A stretch of 64,000 nt of DNA from Diogma glabrata (lineage: Eukaryota; Arthropoda; Insecta; Diptera; Cylindrotomidae): contig OY856186.1 of NCBI GenBank assembly GCA_963693315.1, positions 82,242,199 to 82,306,198 on the forward strand, read 5' to 3'. Positions 1 through 10,819 of the stretch are shown here, piece by piece. Each line of letters begins with the position of its first letter. Position 1 is the first letter of the stretch. The notes under the pieces were generated by a model. It had not been told where the DNA came from and did no database searches. It saw only the letters and a list, made by a program, of their open reading frames with translations. The position numbers and the translations under genes were made by a program.

Positions 1-94
1 ACGATTCTACATAAAAGAAGAAGCGGTAACAAAACAAAAACATTAAATAAAATACATGCAAATAAATGAAATGGGGTGAAATGGGGTGAGCTTT

Positions 95-1123
95 TAGGGG
101 TAGAAAATGGTTTTTCATGATTTTCAGCGAAACTAGACCTTCTATCGAAAAAAGTTTAACGTAAAAGTTGTAGGTAATAAAAAGGTTTATAACTCTTACA
201 TCGGCCATTTTTTCACATAACCTAAAATTTGCCGTGAAAATGTAAAAAACCAAGTAAAAAAGGCTTTTCAGGTTTTAATTTTTGTTTCCCACAAATTATT
301 TTTTTTTTCACACAATTCGGTGGAAACTGGAAACGTACCTTATTATGTCCCTAATACGCTGTAATTTTAAAAATCAAAATATTTATTTTTACGTTTGATT
401 TTGATTTTAAACCAAAAAAGTGACCTCATTTTCACACGAAAATTCTCCTGCGCTGGCAACAGTTTTTTCAAAAAAATCAATAATCTTTAATTTTGTTGAA
501 ACGTCTACTTTAAGATGGTGTAAAAAAAAATAAACATTAACATAACATAAACACGGAAAAGTTTTCCAGGAAATGCGAAAAACTGAATAAACTGGATTTT
601 AAAGAGTTATTTTTCAATGATTGTTTAAAAATATTCATTATTTGTTAAAATTTACCGTTTAAATCCTTGAAAAATATAAACTTTAGCCCTGTTAATGTTC
701 ATTTTTTTTACACCATCTAAAAGTAGACGTTTCAACAAACATAATGATTAATGTTTTTTTTAAATACTGTTTTCCATACAGGAGAATTTTCGTGTGAAAA
801 TAAGGTCACTTCTTTGGTTTAAAATCAAAATCAAACGCAAAAATAAATATTTTGATTTCAAAAAAATACAGCCTATTAGGGACATAATAAGGTACGTTTT
901 CACCAAATTGTGTGAAAAAAAAAATTTTTGTGGGTGTGTGTATTAAAAACAAAAAGACCTTTTTTCTTGGTTTTTTCTATTTTCACGGCAAATTTTAAGT
1001 TATGCGAAAAATGGCGACAAAAAAGTTATAGACCTGTTTATTACCTACAAGTTTTACTTTAAACTTTTTTCGATAGAAGGTCTAGTTTCGTTGAAAATCA
1101 TGAAAAACCATTTTATACCCCGG
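95..1123. mobile_element. Palindromic foldback/MITE element, family A copy 1
   Basis: The left half is repeated in inverted orientation in the right half around a centre near 609, giving arms of about 500 bp with small indels. Paired blocks include TTGTAGGTAATAAAAA near 160 with its reverse complement near 1045, and ACACGAAAATTCTCCTG near 435 with its complement near 780. No transposase frame is present, so it is non-autonomous. A diverged relative lies at 7188-8460. The left flank holds a 10-bp tandem duplication (GAAATGGGGT twice, 68-87). Exact ends and target duplication are unclear because the right tip stops at CCCC near 1130. Open frames here are shadows of the palindrome. Confidence 0.8.
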
Positions 1124-1508
1124 ATCACCATTAATTTATGTTTTCCATCATTTGCGCAATATTTTCTTATTTATCCAATAGCTTGCATCCTGGTACTGAT
1201 TTTTTCCTTATTTTGCCTGTTTTTAAGGTATCATGGTCTGTCTATGTTCTTCTATTTTTTGTATGTTTCCCGTATTGTTATAAAATTTCATACAAAAAAT
1301 AGAAGGTTAAAAAAAACTTTCGATTGAAGATTTTTTTTAATAGACCCCATTATTGGATTACCCTGGAACAATCTCGATTGAAATTGAAATTGTATTTAAA
1401 GAATTCTTTTTGCAGAACAAAAGTTGGTTCACATTAGACTGCGATAGTTTAAACAGTTTAAGTTGAAATGTAATTAAGTTAAGTGACGAAATTGTAAACG
1501 AAAAACAT
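1124..1508. other. AT-rich sequence, nothing recognised
   Basis: A 78-codon frame covers the first part but has a low-complexity hydrophobic composition with no family signature. No repeat shared with the rest of the window was seen. Confidence 0.5.
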
Positions 1509-1839
1509 GGAGAGGCTGAAATCTCACAGCTCTGAGATATCAAGACTTCGGTCTGAGTTAAGGATTTTGATATAGTTTTCGGCAAAAAACTTTTGTGAGG
1601 ACATGGTTTTTAGTTTTGGGCAGCGATGTATATCAAACATAACTCTTTGTATTTTTTAAGTATTTTTTTATCTTTGTTTAGAAATTTAGTAGAAAACTAA
1701 CATGAAACGTCAATACGCTGCCGGAAAATTATAACAGATCATAAATTAACATAATTTAGTGAAAAGATGATACACTCAGCAAACTACTCAAAAACCTCTC
1801 CATTTAGCGTTTCGAGAAAATATTACAAAATCACAAATA

Positions 1840-2240
1840 CATATTTCTTTCAAAATTCCAAAAATATTGTAAAAATTAAATAAAATCAAACTTTTTTCAA
1901 AATTCCAAAAATATTCCAAAAATTAGAATAAAATCAATTATTAAAACTTTTTCTAAATTCCAATAATATTCCAAAATTCAAACTTTTCCAAAATTCTAAA
2001 AATATTGCAAAAATCATTACAAAAACAAAAATTGAAACTTTTTTCAAAATTCCAAAATTATAATAAAAACGAAAATTTAAAATTTTTGAAAAATTCTAAA
2101 AATATTCCAAAAATTCTTACAAAATCAATAATACAAACTTTCTCCAAAATTCTAAAAATATTGCAAAAGTTATTACAAAATCAAAAATACAAACTTTTTT
2201 CAAAATTCCAAAAATATTTCGAAAACTATAACAAATTCAA
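1840..2240 (+). repeat. ~54-bp AT-rich minisatellite
   Basis: Imperfect tandem units built on AAAATATTGCAAAAATTA, then ACAAAATCAAAAAT and AAACTTTTTTCAAAATTC. The same unit recurs near 3595-3960 (reverse), 13260-13380, 40105-40640, 54340-54720 (reverse) and 55215-55400, nearly always next to other FB-like family blocks. Confidence 0.8.
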
Positions 2241-2329
2241 AAATTTCATTTTCAGTTACATTTACGTCATAAAAACAGCAACATTTTTTTCCAAAAAATT
2301 GGCTAAAAAAATAAATGAAGTCATTTTTT

Positions 2330-2665
2330 GACACACTTGACAATATTTTTTTGAGAAACTTATAAAGCAATAATTCACTATAATATTAATAAAATTTCAT
2401 GTCATACATATTATTAATTTTATTTTGTTCCAAAAACTTGGAACAAATAAATAAAACAAAAATAAAAATCTATCTTTCTTTTGACACACTTGCCAACATT
2501 TTTTTGACAAACTTATAATGCCATAATTCTCAATAATAATAATAAAATTTTTCAAACAAATAATTAATTTCATTTTTTTTTCCAAAAAATTGGGTAAATA
2601 AATAAATAAAAATCGTTCTTTTGACACAGTTGACAACATTTTTTTGACAAACTTATAAAGCAATA
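2330..2665 (+). repeat. ~141-bp satellite of the FB-like family, about two units
   Basis: Units carry TTTTGACACACTTG, TTTTTTTGACAAACTTATAA, CAATAATAATAATAAAATTT and AAATTGGGTAAA in that order. The larger arrays are at 55460-57120 and, reversed, 53930-54340. Confidence 0.8.
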
Positions 2666-3594
2666 ATCTAGATTTTGGTCTCACATACCAATCCCGACCA
2701 TCAAGATTTCTCCAAATTCAATGTTCCTACTCGTAATCACTTAAAATGAAAGTTTTTTAAGCAAAAAAAATGCATATTTCTTTGTTTTGACACACTTGAC
2801 GATTTTTTTGACACACTTCCGGTAGGTACAGTTATCGATTACATCGTCCTTTCGGCTCTTTCCATTGAGTAAACCTCGTTGTTTTGGATGACTTTTGTAA
2901 AATTACATGAAAATCAAAACGAACATATTTATTTTGTATTGAATTCAACTTAACTGCTCTTTTTTAATTTCTTTGAACGCTTTAACTAAAAGTTTTGGTA
3001 ATTCAAAATTGTTTTGCTATTTTTGACAATTGAATAAACATTTTTAAAAAATTTAAGCATATTTCAAGTAATTTTAAGTCTATATCAGTATCAGTGGCGA
3101 AGCGTCGGTATAGACACACTAGACAGTGTCTACCCAAACATAATATAAATATGAAACTTTATTTTCATATTGTTCGCATAATGTCGACTTAATACTATTT
3201 TGTCAAACGTTCTAAGAAAATCATTAAGTTTTAATACAATAATTAGAACAAAAACAATTCAGCTATGTTCCCGAAACTTTAATACAAACGTTTCCCAGTT
3301 TCATGTACAAACAAACAAAAATGTTTTTTTCAGTGCAGTAGACGTTTCAAATTATGACTACCAAAATAAGCAATAGCAACAACAACAAATTTTCAACTTT
3401 TGTTCCTTCTTGGATAGACAGTTTTGTTTATGTCTATTTCTGTTTATATATTTTGTTTCCAAATTTTTTGAGAAACATATTATGGGAAGCATTTTTGACA
3501 AAAATTGTAATTATTAGTTAGATGTTTCTTGAGCAATTTTTTGTGTGATTGTGTGATTGTGAATTCGATTCTACGACTTCTGAAAAACAGGAAC

Positions 3595-3960
3595 AGTTGG
3601 AAAATAAATTTGAATCTTTGATTTTGGATTAATTTTTGGAATATTTTTAGAATTTTGAAAAAAGTTTCAATCTTTGATTATGTTATAATTTTTGCAATAT
3701 TTTTGGCATTTCGGGAAAAGTTTGAATTTTTAATTTTGTTATAATTATTGCAATATTTTAAGAGTTCTAGGAAAAGTTTGAATTTTTGATTTTGTTATAG
3801 TTCTTGCATTAATTTTGGAATTTTGAAAATAGTTTCAACTTTTGATTATTTAATAATTTTTAGAAACTTTTTGGAATGTTGATGAAAAAGTTTAAATTTT
3901 GGATTTTGTTATAATTTTTGGAATATTTTTAGAATTTTGAGAAAGTTGTACGTGTACTTT
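3595..3960 (-). repeat. ~54-bp minisatellite, reverse orientation, inside the hAT element
   Basis: Repeats of TTTTGATTTTGTTATAATTT, TTGCAATATTTTTGGAATTT and GAAAAAGTTT. This is the reverse complement of the minisatellite at 1840-2240 and corresponds to the left-arm orientation of the element at 53333. Confidence 0.75.
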
Positions 3961-4024
3961 TATTTGTACTTTTACAAAGAATTTTATGTTTAATATTAAT
4001 CGCTCCCCAAAACTTAAAACAATG

Positions 4025-4550
4025 TTTTTCGGCAAACGGCTGTAAAGTTTAACTTTACTGCCACTAGGGAGTTAGCTAAAGTCTTACTTTTTAGCCTGAA
4101 AGCAAAAGTAACATCTAGCGACAGCAAAAGTAACGCCATTTTTATTTTATATTACGGAGGCTGTAAAGTAGCATTTGTTATTTGTTAGTTTGTTATTTTT
4201 TCAAACATATTGTATAACCGTGACAACAAAAAATAAGCTGATTCTCGTATTATGAAATTTTGAAAAGACTGCTTTGATAAAACAATTTTATTCATACAAA
4301 TTTAAATGTTTTTTTCTCTTTTTTGGAAGTAATTATGACGATACAAATTCATATTTATAAAAAGTTTGATGTATTAATTTCATATTTATAAAAAATTTAA
4401 ACGTTTGCCGAAAAAATAGTGTATCTAATTCGGAGCTAAAGTGACTTTTTGTGTTTCGTCTATAATTGTCGGCCTCCCTGCGGTCGGCCGTCATACTATA
4501 GACTCAACACAAAAAGTATCACTTTAGCTCCTAATTAAATAATGTACTAT
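4025..4550 (+). mobile_element. MITE family C (CGGCAAACG ends, GCCGCC-type subrepeats)
   Basis: It starts TTTTTCGGCAAACGGCTGTA and contains TTAACTTTACTGCC. It continues to a short inverted repeat around 4430-4530, where GAGCTAAAGTGACTTTTTGT pairs with its complement near 4510-4533. The same blocks in reverse order occupy 20125-20600, and a fragment lies at 12668-12840. No coding capacity. Exact ends are unclear. Confidence 0.7.
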
Positions 4551-4659
4551 TTTGTTAATTTACAATATCCTTTATCTTTTGTACAAAATATTTTTATTTC
4601 AAAATTTTTAATTTTGATTTAGATCGAACAATCTTTTTTTAAATATTTTGCTTGCAGCG

Positions 4660-4795
4660 AATAAAAAATATAGTATATGATGCACGGACGTAAGTCATTT
4701 TAAATGTGGGTGCAAATCTCGGTTGGCGCTTCGACTCACAAACTTCACATACGTCCAAAAACCTTAGCTTTCTATCCTCTCATCTTAATGTACTA
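4660..4795 (+). repeat. Hairpin MITE family D
   Basis: An imperfect palindrome: GATGCACGGACGTAAG and GTGGGTGCAAATCTCGG on the left, CACATACGTCC and a final AATGTACTA on the right. Related copies are at 5800-5945 (reverse), 6295-6450, 15540-15710 and 15840-15990, and a scrap at about 54870-54905. Confidence 0.7.
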
Positions 4796-5203
4796 TAATT
4801 AGTTTCTACAGGCAAATCAATAAAACTATTGAATATGTCTACCCTAGTTTCAGAAGCACGCTTCGCCACTGATCAGTATATAGAATTAAATAAAATTTTT
4901 TTTTATCAGTGATACAGAAAAATCACAGGCGTTCAAAAACTATTTTCATGCTAGACGAAATAAGAAATAATTCTGAAGATCTATTAAAGGTTACTCTAAA
5001 ATTTGTTATGAACAAACTATTAGATTTGCAGAAAACTCTTGATTAGAATGCTTTGTTTTGTTAAAATTTAATTATTACTAATTTTAAATAATTCAATGGA
5101 TTCAAATGATGAAATGATTTTTGTTAATTTATTCGGTTTTAGTCTTAGATTATAAAATATACAGGATAAGTAATATTTTATATATTTTTTATTCTCCTAT
5201 ATA

Positions 5204-5455
5204 TTAAATTTAATTATTTTGAATTTTTTTTTTAATGAAACAAGTCTTAGTTTCACTTTAATATTTTATTTTATTTTTCCAAATATATTTTCGATCTCTA
5301 GGAAGAAGATCCCTAGGAGATCTTCTTCTATAAACTATGTTTTTAGTTCTTCCCTAAGTAAGATCTCCTAGAGATCTAAAATATATTTGGAAAAAATAAA
5401 ATATTAAAGTGATAAAGTCTTAGTTTCATTAAAAAATTCAAAATAATTAAATTTA
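5204..5455. mobile_element. Palindromic MITE, 252 bp
   Basis: AAATTTAATTATTTTGAAT at 5205 pairs with ATTCAAAATAATTAAATTT ending at 5455. The inner block TTAATATTTTATTTTATTTT pairs with its complement near 5390-5407. The arms are almost symmetric around about 5329, and the centre is rich in GATCTC/GAGATC. No frame. Confidence 0.8.
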
Positions 5456-5496
5456 AATTACACTTTAACTAGCTAAAACGTAAAAAATTATAATTT

Positions 5497-6284
5497 ACAT
5501 ATTAAAGTGTTATTTTATTACTGTGATTTGCGGCCTTAACGTGTCGGTTTTTAGCCATATATGTTTTGTCATAGTTAATTACGTCCAAAAGGTAAAAACC
5601 TTTGTATTTGTTTAAATTCTACAAAATATAGAAATTTTTGTCAAAGCAACCTTTAGATTCCAAATTTCCTAATCCAATAAAAATATTTGTTATTCTTTAT
5701 TGTCATAATTATACGATTTGTTTGAAAAGAAATAACAAGTATATTAGTCAAACTCAAAGGCTAGTTGTTCAACATATTTGTATTGAAAAATTTAGATTAA
5801 TCGTACATTATGATGCTAGGATGTAAAGCTAAAGATTTTGGACGGATGTGGAGTTTGCAAATCAAGGCACTAGCAGAGATTTGCACCCACATTCAGTCCA
5901 AAATAGCTTACGTCCGTGCATCATATACTATTTTTTATTCGCCTCAAACAAAATGTTTTAAAAAATTTGTTTATTCTCATTTAAAATTATAAATTTGCAT
6001 AAATTTTAAAAAAATATTTGGACCAAGTAACCTTTGACAAAATATTTGTTATTTTTTCCAAATTATTGTATAACCATGACAACAAATGATAACAACTATT
6101 TTAATTGGATAATGAAACTGTGAATTTAAGGGTTGTTTTGATAAAAAATTCTATTTTTCATAGAATTTAAACAAATACAAATGCTTTTTACTCTTTTGGA
6201 CGTAACTATGACAACAAAATAAATAGTTAAAAAGTGAGACTATAAGGCCGCAAATAACAGTAATAAAGTAACACTTTAATGTGT
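5497..6284. mobile_element. Long-TIR MITE family E with a D-type hairpin at its centre
   Basis: ACATATTAAAGTGT at 5497 pairs with ACACTTTAATGTGT ending at 6284, and the inverted match continues inward for about 250 bp per arm (TACTGTGATTTGCGGCC against GGCCGCAAATAACAGTA). The centre (about 5800-5945) is a reversed family D hairpin. A left-arm relative lies at 15210-15500, again beside a D hairpin, so the pair may be one composite element. No transposase. Confidence 0.75.
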
Positions 6285-6294
6285 AGGCAAATAA

Positions 6295-6450
6295 AAACAA
6301 TATTTTTTAAATATTTTGCTTGCGGCAAATAAAAAATAGTGTAAGATGCACGGATGAAAGCCTTTTTGAACTTAATGTGGGTGCAAAACCCCACATACGT
6401 CAAAAACCCTTTGCTATACGTCCTTGCATCATAATGTACTATTGTGTATG
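6295..6450 (+). repeat. Hairpin MITE family D, copy
   Basis: Contains TTGCTTGCGGCAAATAAAAA, AGATGCACGGATG, AATGTGGGTGCAAAACC and CATCATAATGTACTATTG, as in 4660-4795. It lies immediately after the family E element. Confidence 0.65.
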
Positions 6451-6815
6451 TACACTATAAAACTATAAAAAAATTGAAACTGTGTTTTAAATTCAAATTT
6501 CGCAATGAAAATAATTTCCACAAAAGAAAAGGCTCCTGTTAAAATAAACACAAAAATACGGGGTCCCATGCAGCATGGTTATCAGTTTCCATTTATAGAA
6601 AAAAATATAATTTTATTTTTCTATTGCCAGAAAGAAATAACTGCCAAATATTATATATTTTATTTTAATTTTATTCTAAATAAAAACAAAACCAAAAACA
6701 ATTAATCGTCAAACAATATCAATTTCACTTTAAAATTATTCTAAATGAAAACAAAATTAAGGCGTACATGATGCAATTTTAGTTAGGATCAAATTTTCGG
6801 TTTTAATATTATCAG
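6451..6815. other. AT-rich sequence, nothing recognised
   Basis: A 66-codon frame at 6505-6705 has no recognisable motif and ends in a low-complexity Asn/Lys run. I see no repeat or RNA gene. Confidence 0.5.
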
Positions 6816-7075
6816 TTTTTTTGTAAGAGATAATTAATTTCTTTAACCTCACTATTTGTGATTTTCGAAAGTTAGTAGGTATATTTTATCCCATACTATC
6901 CTAAGTCACGTGTGCAGTTATTATTGACTGTTTCCGTTTTGATTTCAAATTGATTGGAAACAGTCAATAATAACTGCACACGTGACTTAGGATAGTATGG
7001 GATAAAATATACCTACTAACTTTCGAAAATCCCAAATAGTGAGGTTAAAGAAATTAATTATTTCTTACAAAAAAA
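6816..7075. mobile_element. 260-bp near-perfect hairpin MITE
   Basis: Arms 6816-6935 and 6956-7075 (120 bp each) are reverse complements with only two mismatches, separated by a 20-nt loop. The arm reads inward through GTCACGTGTGCAGTTATTAT and ends GACTGTTTCC. No coding frame. The near identity of the arms implies recent origin or maintenance by conversion. If transcribed it would form a ~120-bp double-stranded stem. No convincing target duplication was found. Confidence 0.85.
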
Positions 7076-7187
7076 TGCATACCTTGTCTTGGTTTAAGAC
7101 GTATAAAACCTATATAGACCAGGGTCAATAATTTTTGAAAACAAAAGAAATAATAGTAGGATGAAACCCATTAGAAAAGGAGGAGAG

Positions 7188-8460
7188 TATTATAAAAATG
7201 AAAGGCAAAATAATTTACGGGCGATCTGTGGTCGGAAAGGGGAAGGGGTGAGTTTTTAAGGGTAGAAAACGGTTTATCTCGATTTCCGGCAAAACTAAAA
7301 GTCCTATGGAAAAAAGTTAAATAACAAAGTTGTAGGTAATAAAAACATCTAAAACTTTTGTGCAAGCACTTTTTTCACATAACCTCAAAATTTATGTGAA
7401 AAATTCAAAAACCAAGTTTTTGGTTTTTTATTTTTATCTTTTACAAAAAATTTTTTTTGTCACGAAATTCGGTGAAAACTTACCTTTTTATGTCCCAAAT
7501 ACGCTGTAATTTATTTGATTTGAAATATTTATTTTTTCACCTTATTTTGAATTAATATCGAAAAAGCACCCTAATTTTCAATCAAAAATTCACCCGTCAA
7601 AATATGTATCAGCTTTTTTCAAAAAGTTGGTATGCTTTCTGTTCGTTGAAATCTTTACTTTCCGATGGTGAAAAAAAAAATATATTACTATAGCAAATCT
7701 CAGAAAATGCAAAAAATGTATTGAATTTTCGATTGAAAATTAGGGTGCTTTTTCGATATTAATTCAAAATAAGGTGAAAAAATAAATATTTTAAACCAAA
7801 TAAATTACAGCGTATTTGAGACATAAAAAGGTAGATTTACACCAAATTTCGGAGAAAAAAAAATATTTTTGTAAAAGATAAAAATAAAAAACTAAAAACT
7901 TGGTTTTTTGAATCGAAAATTCAATTCATTTTTTGCATTTTCTGAGAAGATTTACTATAGTAATATATTTTTTTTTCACCATCGGAAAGTAGAGATTTCA
8001 ACGGACAGAAAGCATACCAACTTTTTGAAAAGAAAAAAGCTGATATTTTGACGGGTGAATTTTCGATTGAAAATTAGGGTGCTTTTTCGATATTAATTCA
8101 AAATAAGGTGAAAAAATAAATATTTCAAATCAAATAATTTACAGCGATATCGGGACATAAAAAGGTAAGTTTTCACCAAATTTCGTGAAAAAAAAATTTT
8201 TTGTAAAAGATAAAAATAAAAAATCAAAAACTTGGTTTTTTGAATTTTTCACATAAATTTTGAGGTTATGTGAAAAAAGTGTTTGCACAAAAGTTTTAGA
8301 TCTTTTTATTACCTACAACTTTGCCATTTATTTTTTTTCCATAGGACTTTTAGTTTTGCCGGAAATCGAGATAAACCGTTTTTTACCCTTAAAACTCACC
8401 CCTTCACCTTCCCGACCTCAGATCGCCCGTAAATTATTCTTCCTTTCATTTTTATAATAT
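7188..8460. mobile_element. Palindromic foldback/MITE element, family A copy 2
   Basis: The termini are TATTATAAAAATGAAAGG at 7188 and its near-complement ending at 8460. Arms of about 450 bp pair throughout, for example GGTAGAAAACGGTTTATCTC with its complement near 8380. The family is shared with 95-1123 through GGGGTGAG, TTGTAGGTAATAAAAA and TTTTTCACATAACCT. Inside, a block with GAAAATTAGGGTGCTTTTTC occurs twice in direct orientation (about 7733 and 8068), so the centre holds a duplication as well as the main inversion. The frames at 7171-7365 and 8260-8457 are the same arm read in mirror copies. Confidence 0.82.
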
Positions 8461-8660
8461 TCCAATAATGTTAAATATAAAATATCTAAAAAGACTGTTA
8501 TTTTGTAAGCAGATTTGGTCAAGCAACGAGAAACCTCGTTGACTATGATTGTTGACTATGATTGTATAAAATTAAGGTTTTAATAATTATACATGCAATA
8601 AATAACTGTTTATCAGAGATGTTCAATTTGTTTGCATTTAAATTTGTTAGTTTTAAGCGA

Positions 8661-10300
8661 TGTAAACCCGAGTGTGTTTTTTTTTTTTATTATTAATCAG
8701 TTTTATTGTTGAATGTTACAAAAGAATAATCTTGTCGAGTCACATATATTTAATATGTTTTTATATTTAAGTTTAAGCTTAATTTTTAATTTTTTTTATT
8801 AATTATATTCTAAGAGATTTTATTCTAAAACATATTTCATTTTAATTTCAATTTTGTTTTTTCTAGATATAATTTGTAGAAATATTGGTGTGTGTCGTGT
8901 TTGAATTGCGCAATGCTGAGTGTGTTTTGGATTGTGGCTGGCAATTTGTTGAATAAATTTACTCCTTTGTATAATAGTGTGTAAAGTCCAATGTTTGTTC
9001 TTATTTGGGGTAGATTTAATTGGTTTTGTTGTCTGGTTTCGTGAATGTGTGTATTATTTCTGTATGAGAGGTCAAATTTGTGTTTTATTATATTATATTT
9101 TATCTTGTAAATTAGTAGAGTAATTTGCAATAGGTATATGATTTCTAGTGGAATGATTTTGTCATTTGTTGTATAAAGTAATCGCGTAGGATAGAGTCTG
9201 GGGTATCCATTTATAGTTTTGATTGCTTTGTTTTGCAGAACACTTAGTTCGTTTAGTTTTGTGGCTGTAGCGTTGCTCCATATCGGATTAAGGTAAAACA
9301 GGTGGCTTAAGATGTGAGCATTATAAATGTTCCAGAGTGCTTCTTTGTGAATGTATGGTTTTAATCAACGTATCGCAAATATTATTGGTCTTACTTTCTT
9401 TTTGATTTTGTCGATGTGATTAGTCCATGACAGTTTGTCATCTATAATTAGACCAAGGTATTTGGTATTAAATACTCTTTGGATCACCGTATTGTTATTG
9501 GTTATACATGGTAAACTTTTTTCGTCAATTGTTTTGTTTCTGTTGAATATGATATAATTACTTTTAGATGTATTTATGTGTAAGTTTATTTTTAAAAGGT
9601 AATTAGATATTGTTTTGAGGTCATTTTGTACATGTAATAGCATTTGTTCTATTTGTGTTGAGGAATATAGTACAGCTGCGTCATCCGCGTACATTTGGAT
9701 TTTGCCATGAAGTTTTAAGTTAAATATGCCATTGATGTAGATAGAGAACTCTGGCGCTGATAGCATTGAGCGTTGAGCTAAACCGCGTGTTATCTCTTTT
9801 AGTGTACTTTTAATTGTGCCATTTTGGGTATATTGCTGCCGATGTTTGTGAAATGATTGGAATAATTTGAGTGCAGTATGAGTGATACCAATAGATTCCA
9901 GTTCTGTAAAAAGGATTGTATGTTTGGGACTATCAAATGCTTTTTTTATGTCCAAAAATAGGCAAACCACCATGTTTCCTTTGTCAATGTTAACTTCAAT
10001 GAAATTAGTGAGTGACATGCATGCTGATAGAGTTCTCGATTTTGAAGTAAAACCATACTGATTCCTATTTATTATATTATTATCCTGTAAGAAGCTGTCT
10101 AATCTTTTCAATATTGCTTTTTCAAATATTTTTGAGCACGTCGACAAAACCGAAATTGGACGATAGTTAGTGACTTCTTGTTTGTTCCCTGATTTGTGAA
10201 TTTGTGTAACTCTCGAAGTTTTAAAACATTCAGGATAAATTCCTGTTTTAAAGGTTTCGTTGATAGGGCATGCAATGAAGCGTGTTAAAACGCTAAACTA
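8661..10300 (-). pseudogene. LINE reverse transcriptase (CR1/L2/Jockey-type), 5'-truncated
   Basis: Copies element RNA into DNA at a nicked target. One frame runs from about 10297 to 8837, broken only by a TGA at 9365-9367, since the frames 10147-9365 and 9130-8837 are in phase. It carries upstream NYRPIS just before 10147, then FLDIKKAFD and the active-site YADD (residues 64-72 and 153-156 counted from the Met at 10147). The 3' domain continues to 8837. The PQG box is changed (GLAQRSMLS), so activity is doubtful even apart from the stop. The endonuclease and N-terminus are absent; homology stops near 10300. The 3' UTR ends in an A-rich tail (T run at about 8678-8691 on the plus strand). Clade assignment within CR1/L2/Jockey is tentative. 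Confidence 0.88.
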
Positions 10301-10819
10301 CATAATATCCTCAACGGTTCGATTCCAGTCAAGTTCATCGGATTTTTCTTAATTAGAATTACAGAGACGGTTAAACTATAAAGTTTTGGTGTTTGGGTAT
10401 TACATAAGCTAGTATATAGGGTGACGTGAACTTAAAGGTCTTAACCAGTAAAGTTAAGTAAAACAAAAAGAGTTTGTTTGTTTTTACCATTACATTTAAT
10501 TTTAAAATAATGTTACTATAACGGTATAACAGAATGAATTATTGGAGATTTTTGAGATCAATTAAACTCAAGCAAATAAGGAAGTAATTGGATTTTTTTT
10601 TAATTCAAAGGTGTGGTTGGAAGTTTTTCAGAAAAAACTCCACTTCTCATTTTTCGACTGAATTCGAAACTTCGGCAGACACGCTATCGATATATGAATT
10701 ATAAAATTTTTGTGTTTCATAACGAAATCACGAACCGAAAATAGAAATAGAAAATTATAAAAACGCATAACGTAACGATTATTTTTTTCGTTTTGCAACA
10801 GTGGTTTTTATATTAACAG
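10301..10819. other. AT-rich sequence, nothing recognised
   Basis: Sequence between the 5'-truncated LINE and the 92-bp repeat. No frame, hairpin or window-internal repeat seen. Confidence 0.5.

Larger units (their letters stand above)
1509..2872 (+). mobile_element. FB-like satellite-armed element, partial copy (one arm)
   Basis: This matches the central spacer plus right arm of the fuller element at 53333-57721, in the same order. The spacer has GGCTGAAATCTC and GAGATATCAAGACTTCGG (1513-1560). The inner arm block has CAGCAAACTACTCAAAAACC near 1777. Then come the ~54-bp minisatellite (about 1840-2240), about two units of the ~141-bp satellite (about 2330-2660) and the outer block ending CCTTTCGGCTCTTTCCATTG near 2850. 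The opposite arm and the outermost ~250 bp of the terminal repeat are absent. It has no coding capacity; the frames at 2005-2331 and 2397-2684 lie in satellite. Confidence 0.8.
3084..4879. mobile_element. hAT-like non-autonomous element with 8-bp target duplication
   Basis: The element runs 3092-4871 and begins CAGTGGCGAAGCGT; its right end is the exact reverse complement of those 14 bases. It is flanked by identical 8-bp sequences ATCAGTAT (3084-3091 and 4872-4879). A CAGTG-type terminus with an 8-bp duplication is the hallmark of the hAT superfamily. No transposase frame is visible. The interior is a mosaic of three repeats also found elsewhere in the window: a reversed ~54-bp minisatellite (3595-3960), a CGGCAAACG MITE (4025-4550) and a hairpin MITE (4660-4795). 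These were either captured or inserted later. The superfamily call is strong; autonomy is lost. Confidence 0.88.

Noticed and set aside
7171..7365. Pair of similar small frames at 7171-7365 (minus) and 8260-8457 (plus)
   Set aside because: They are the same arm of a palindromic element read in its two mirror copies.
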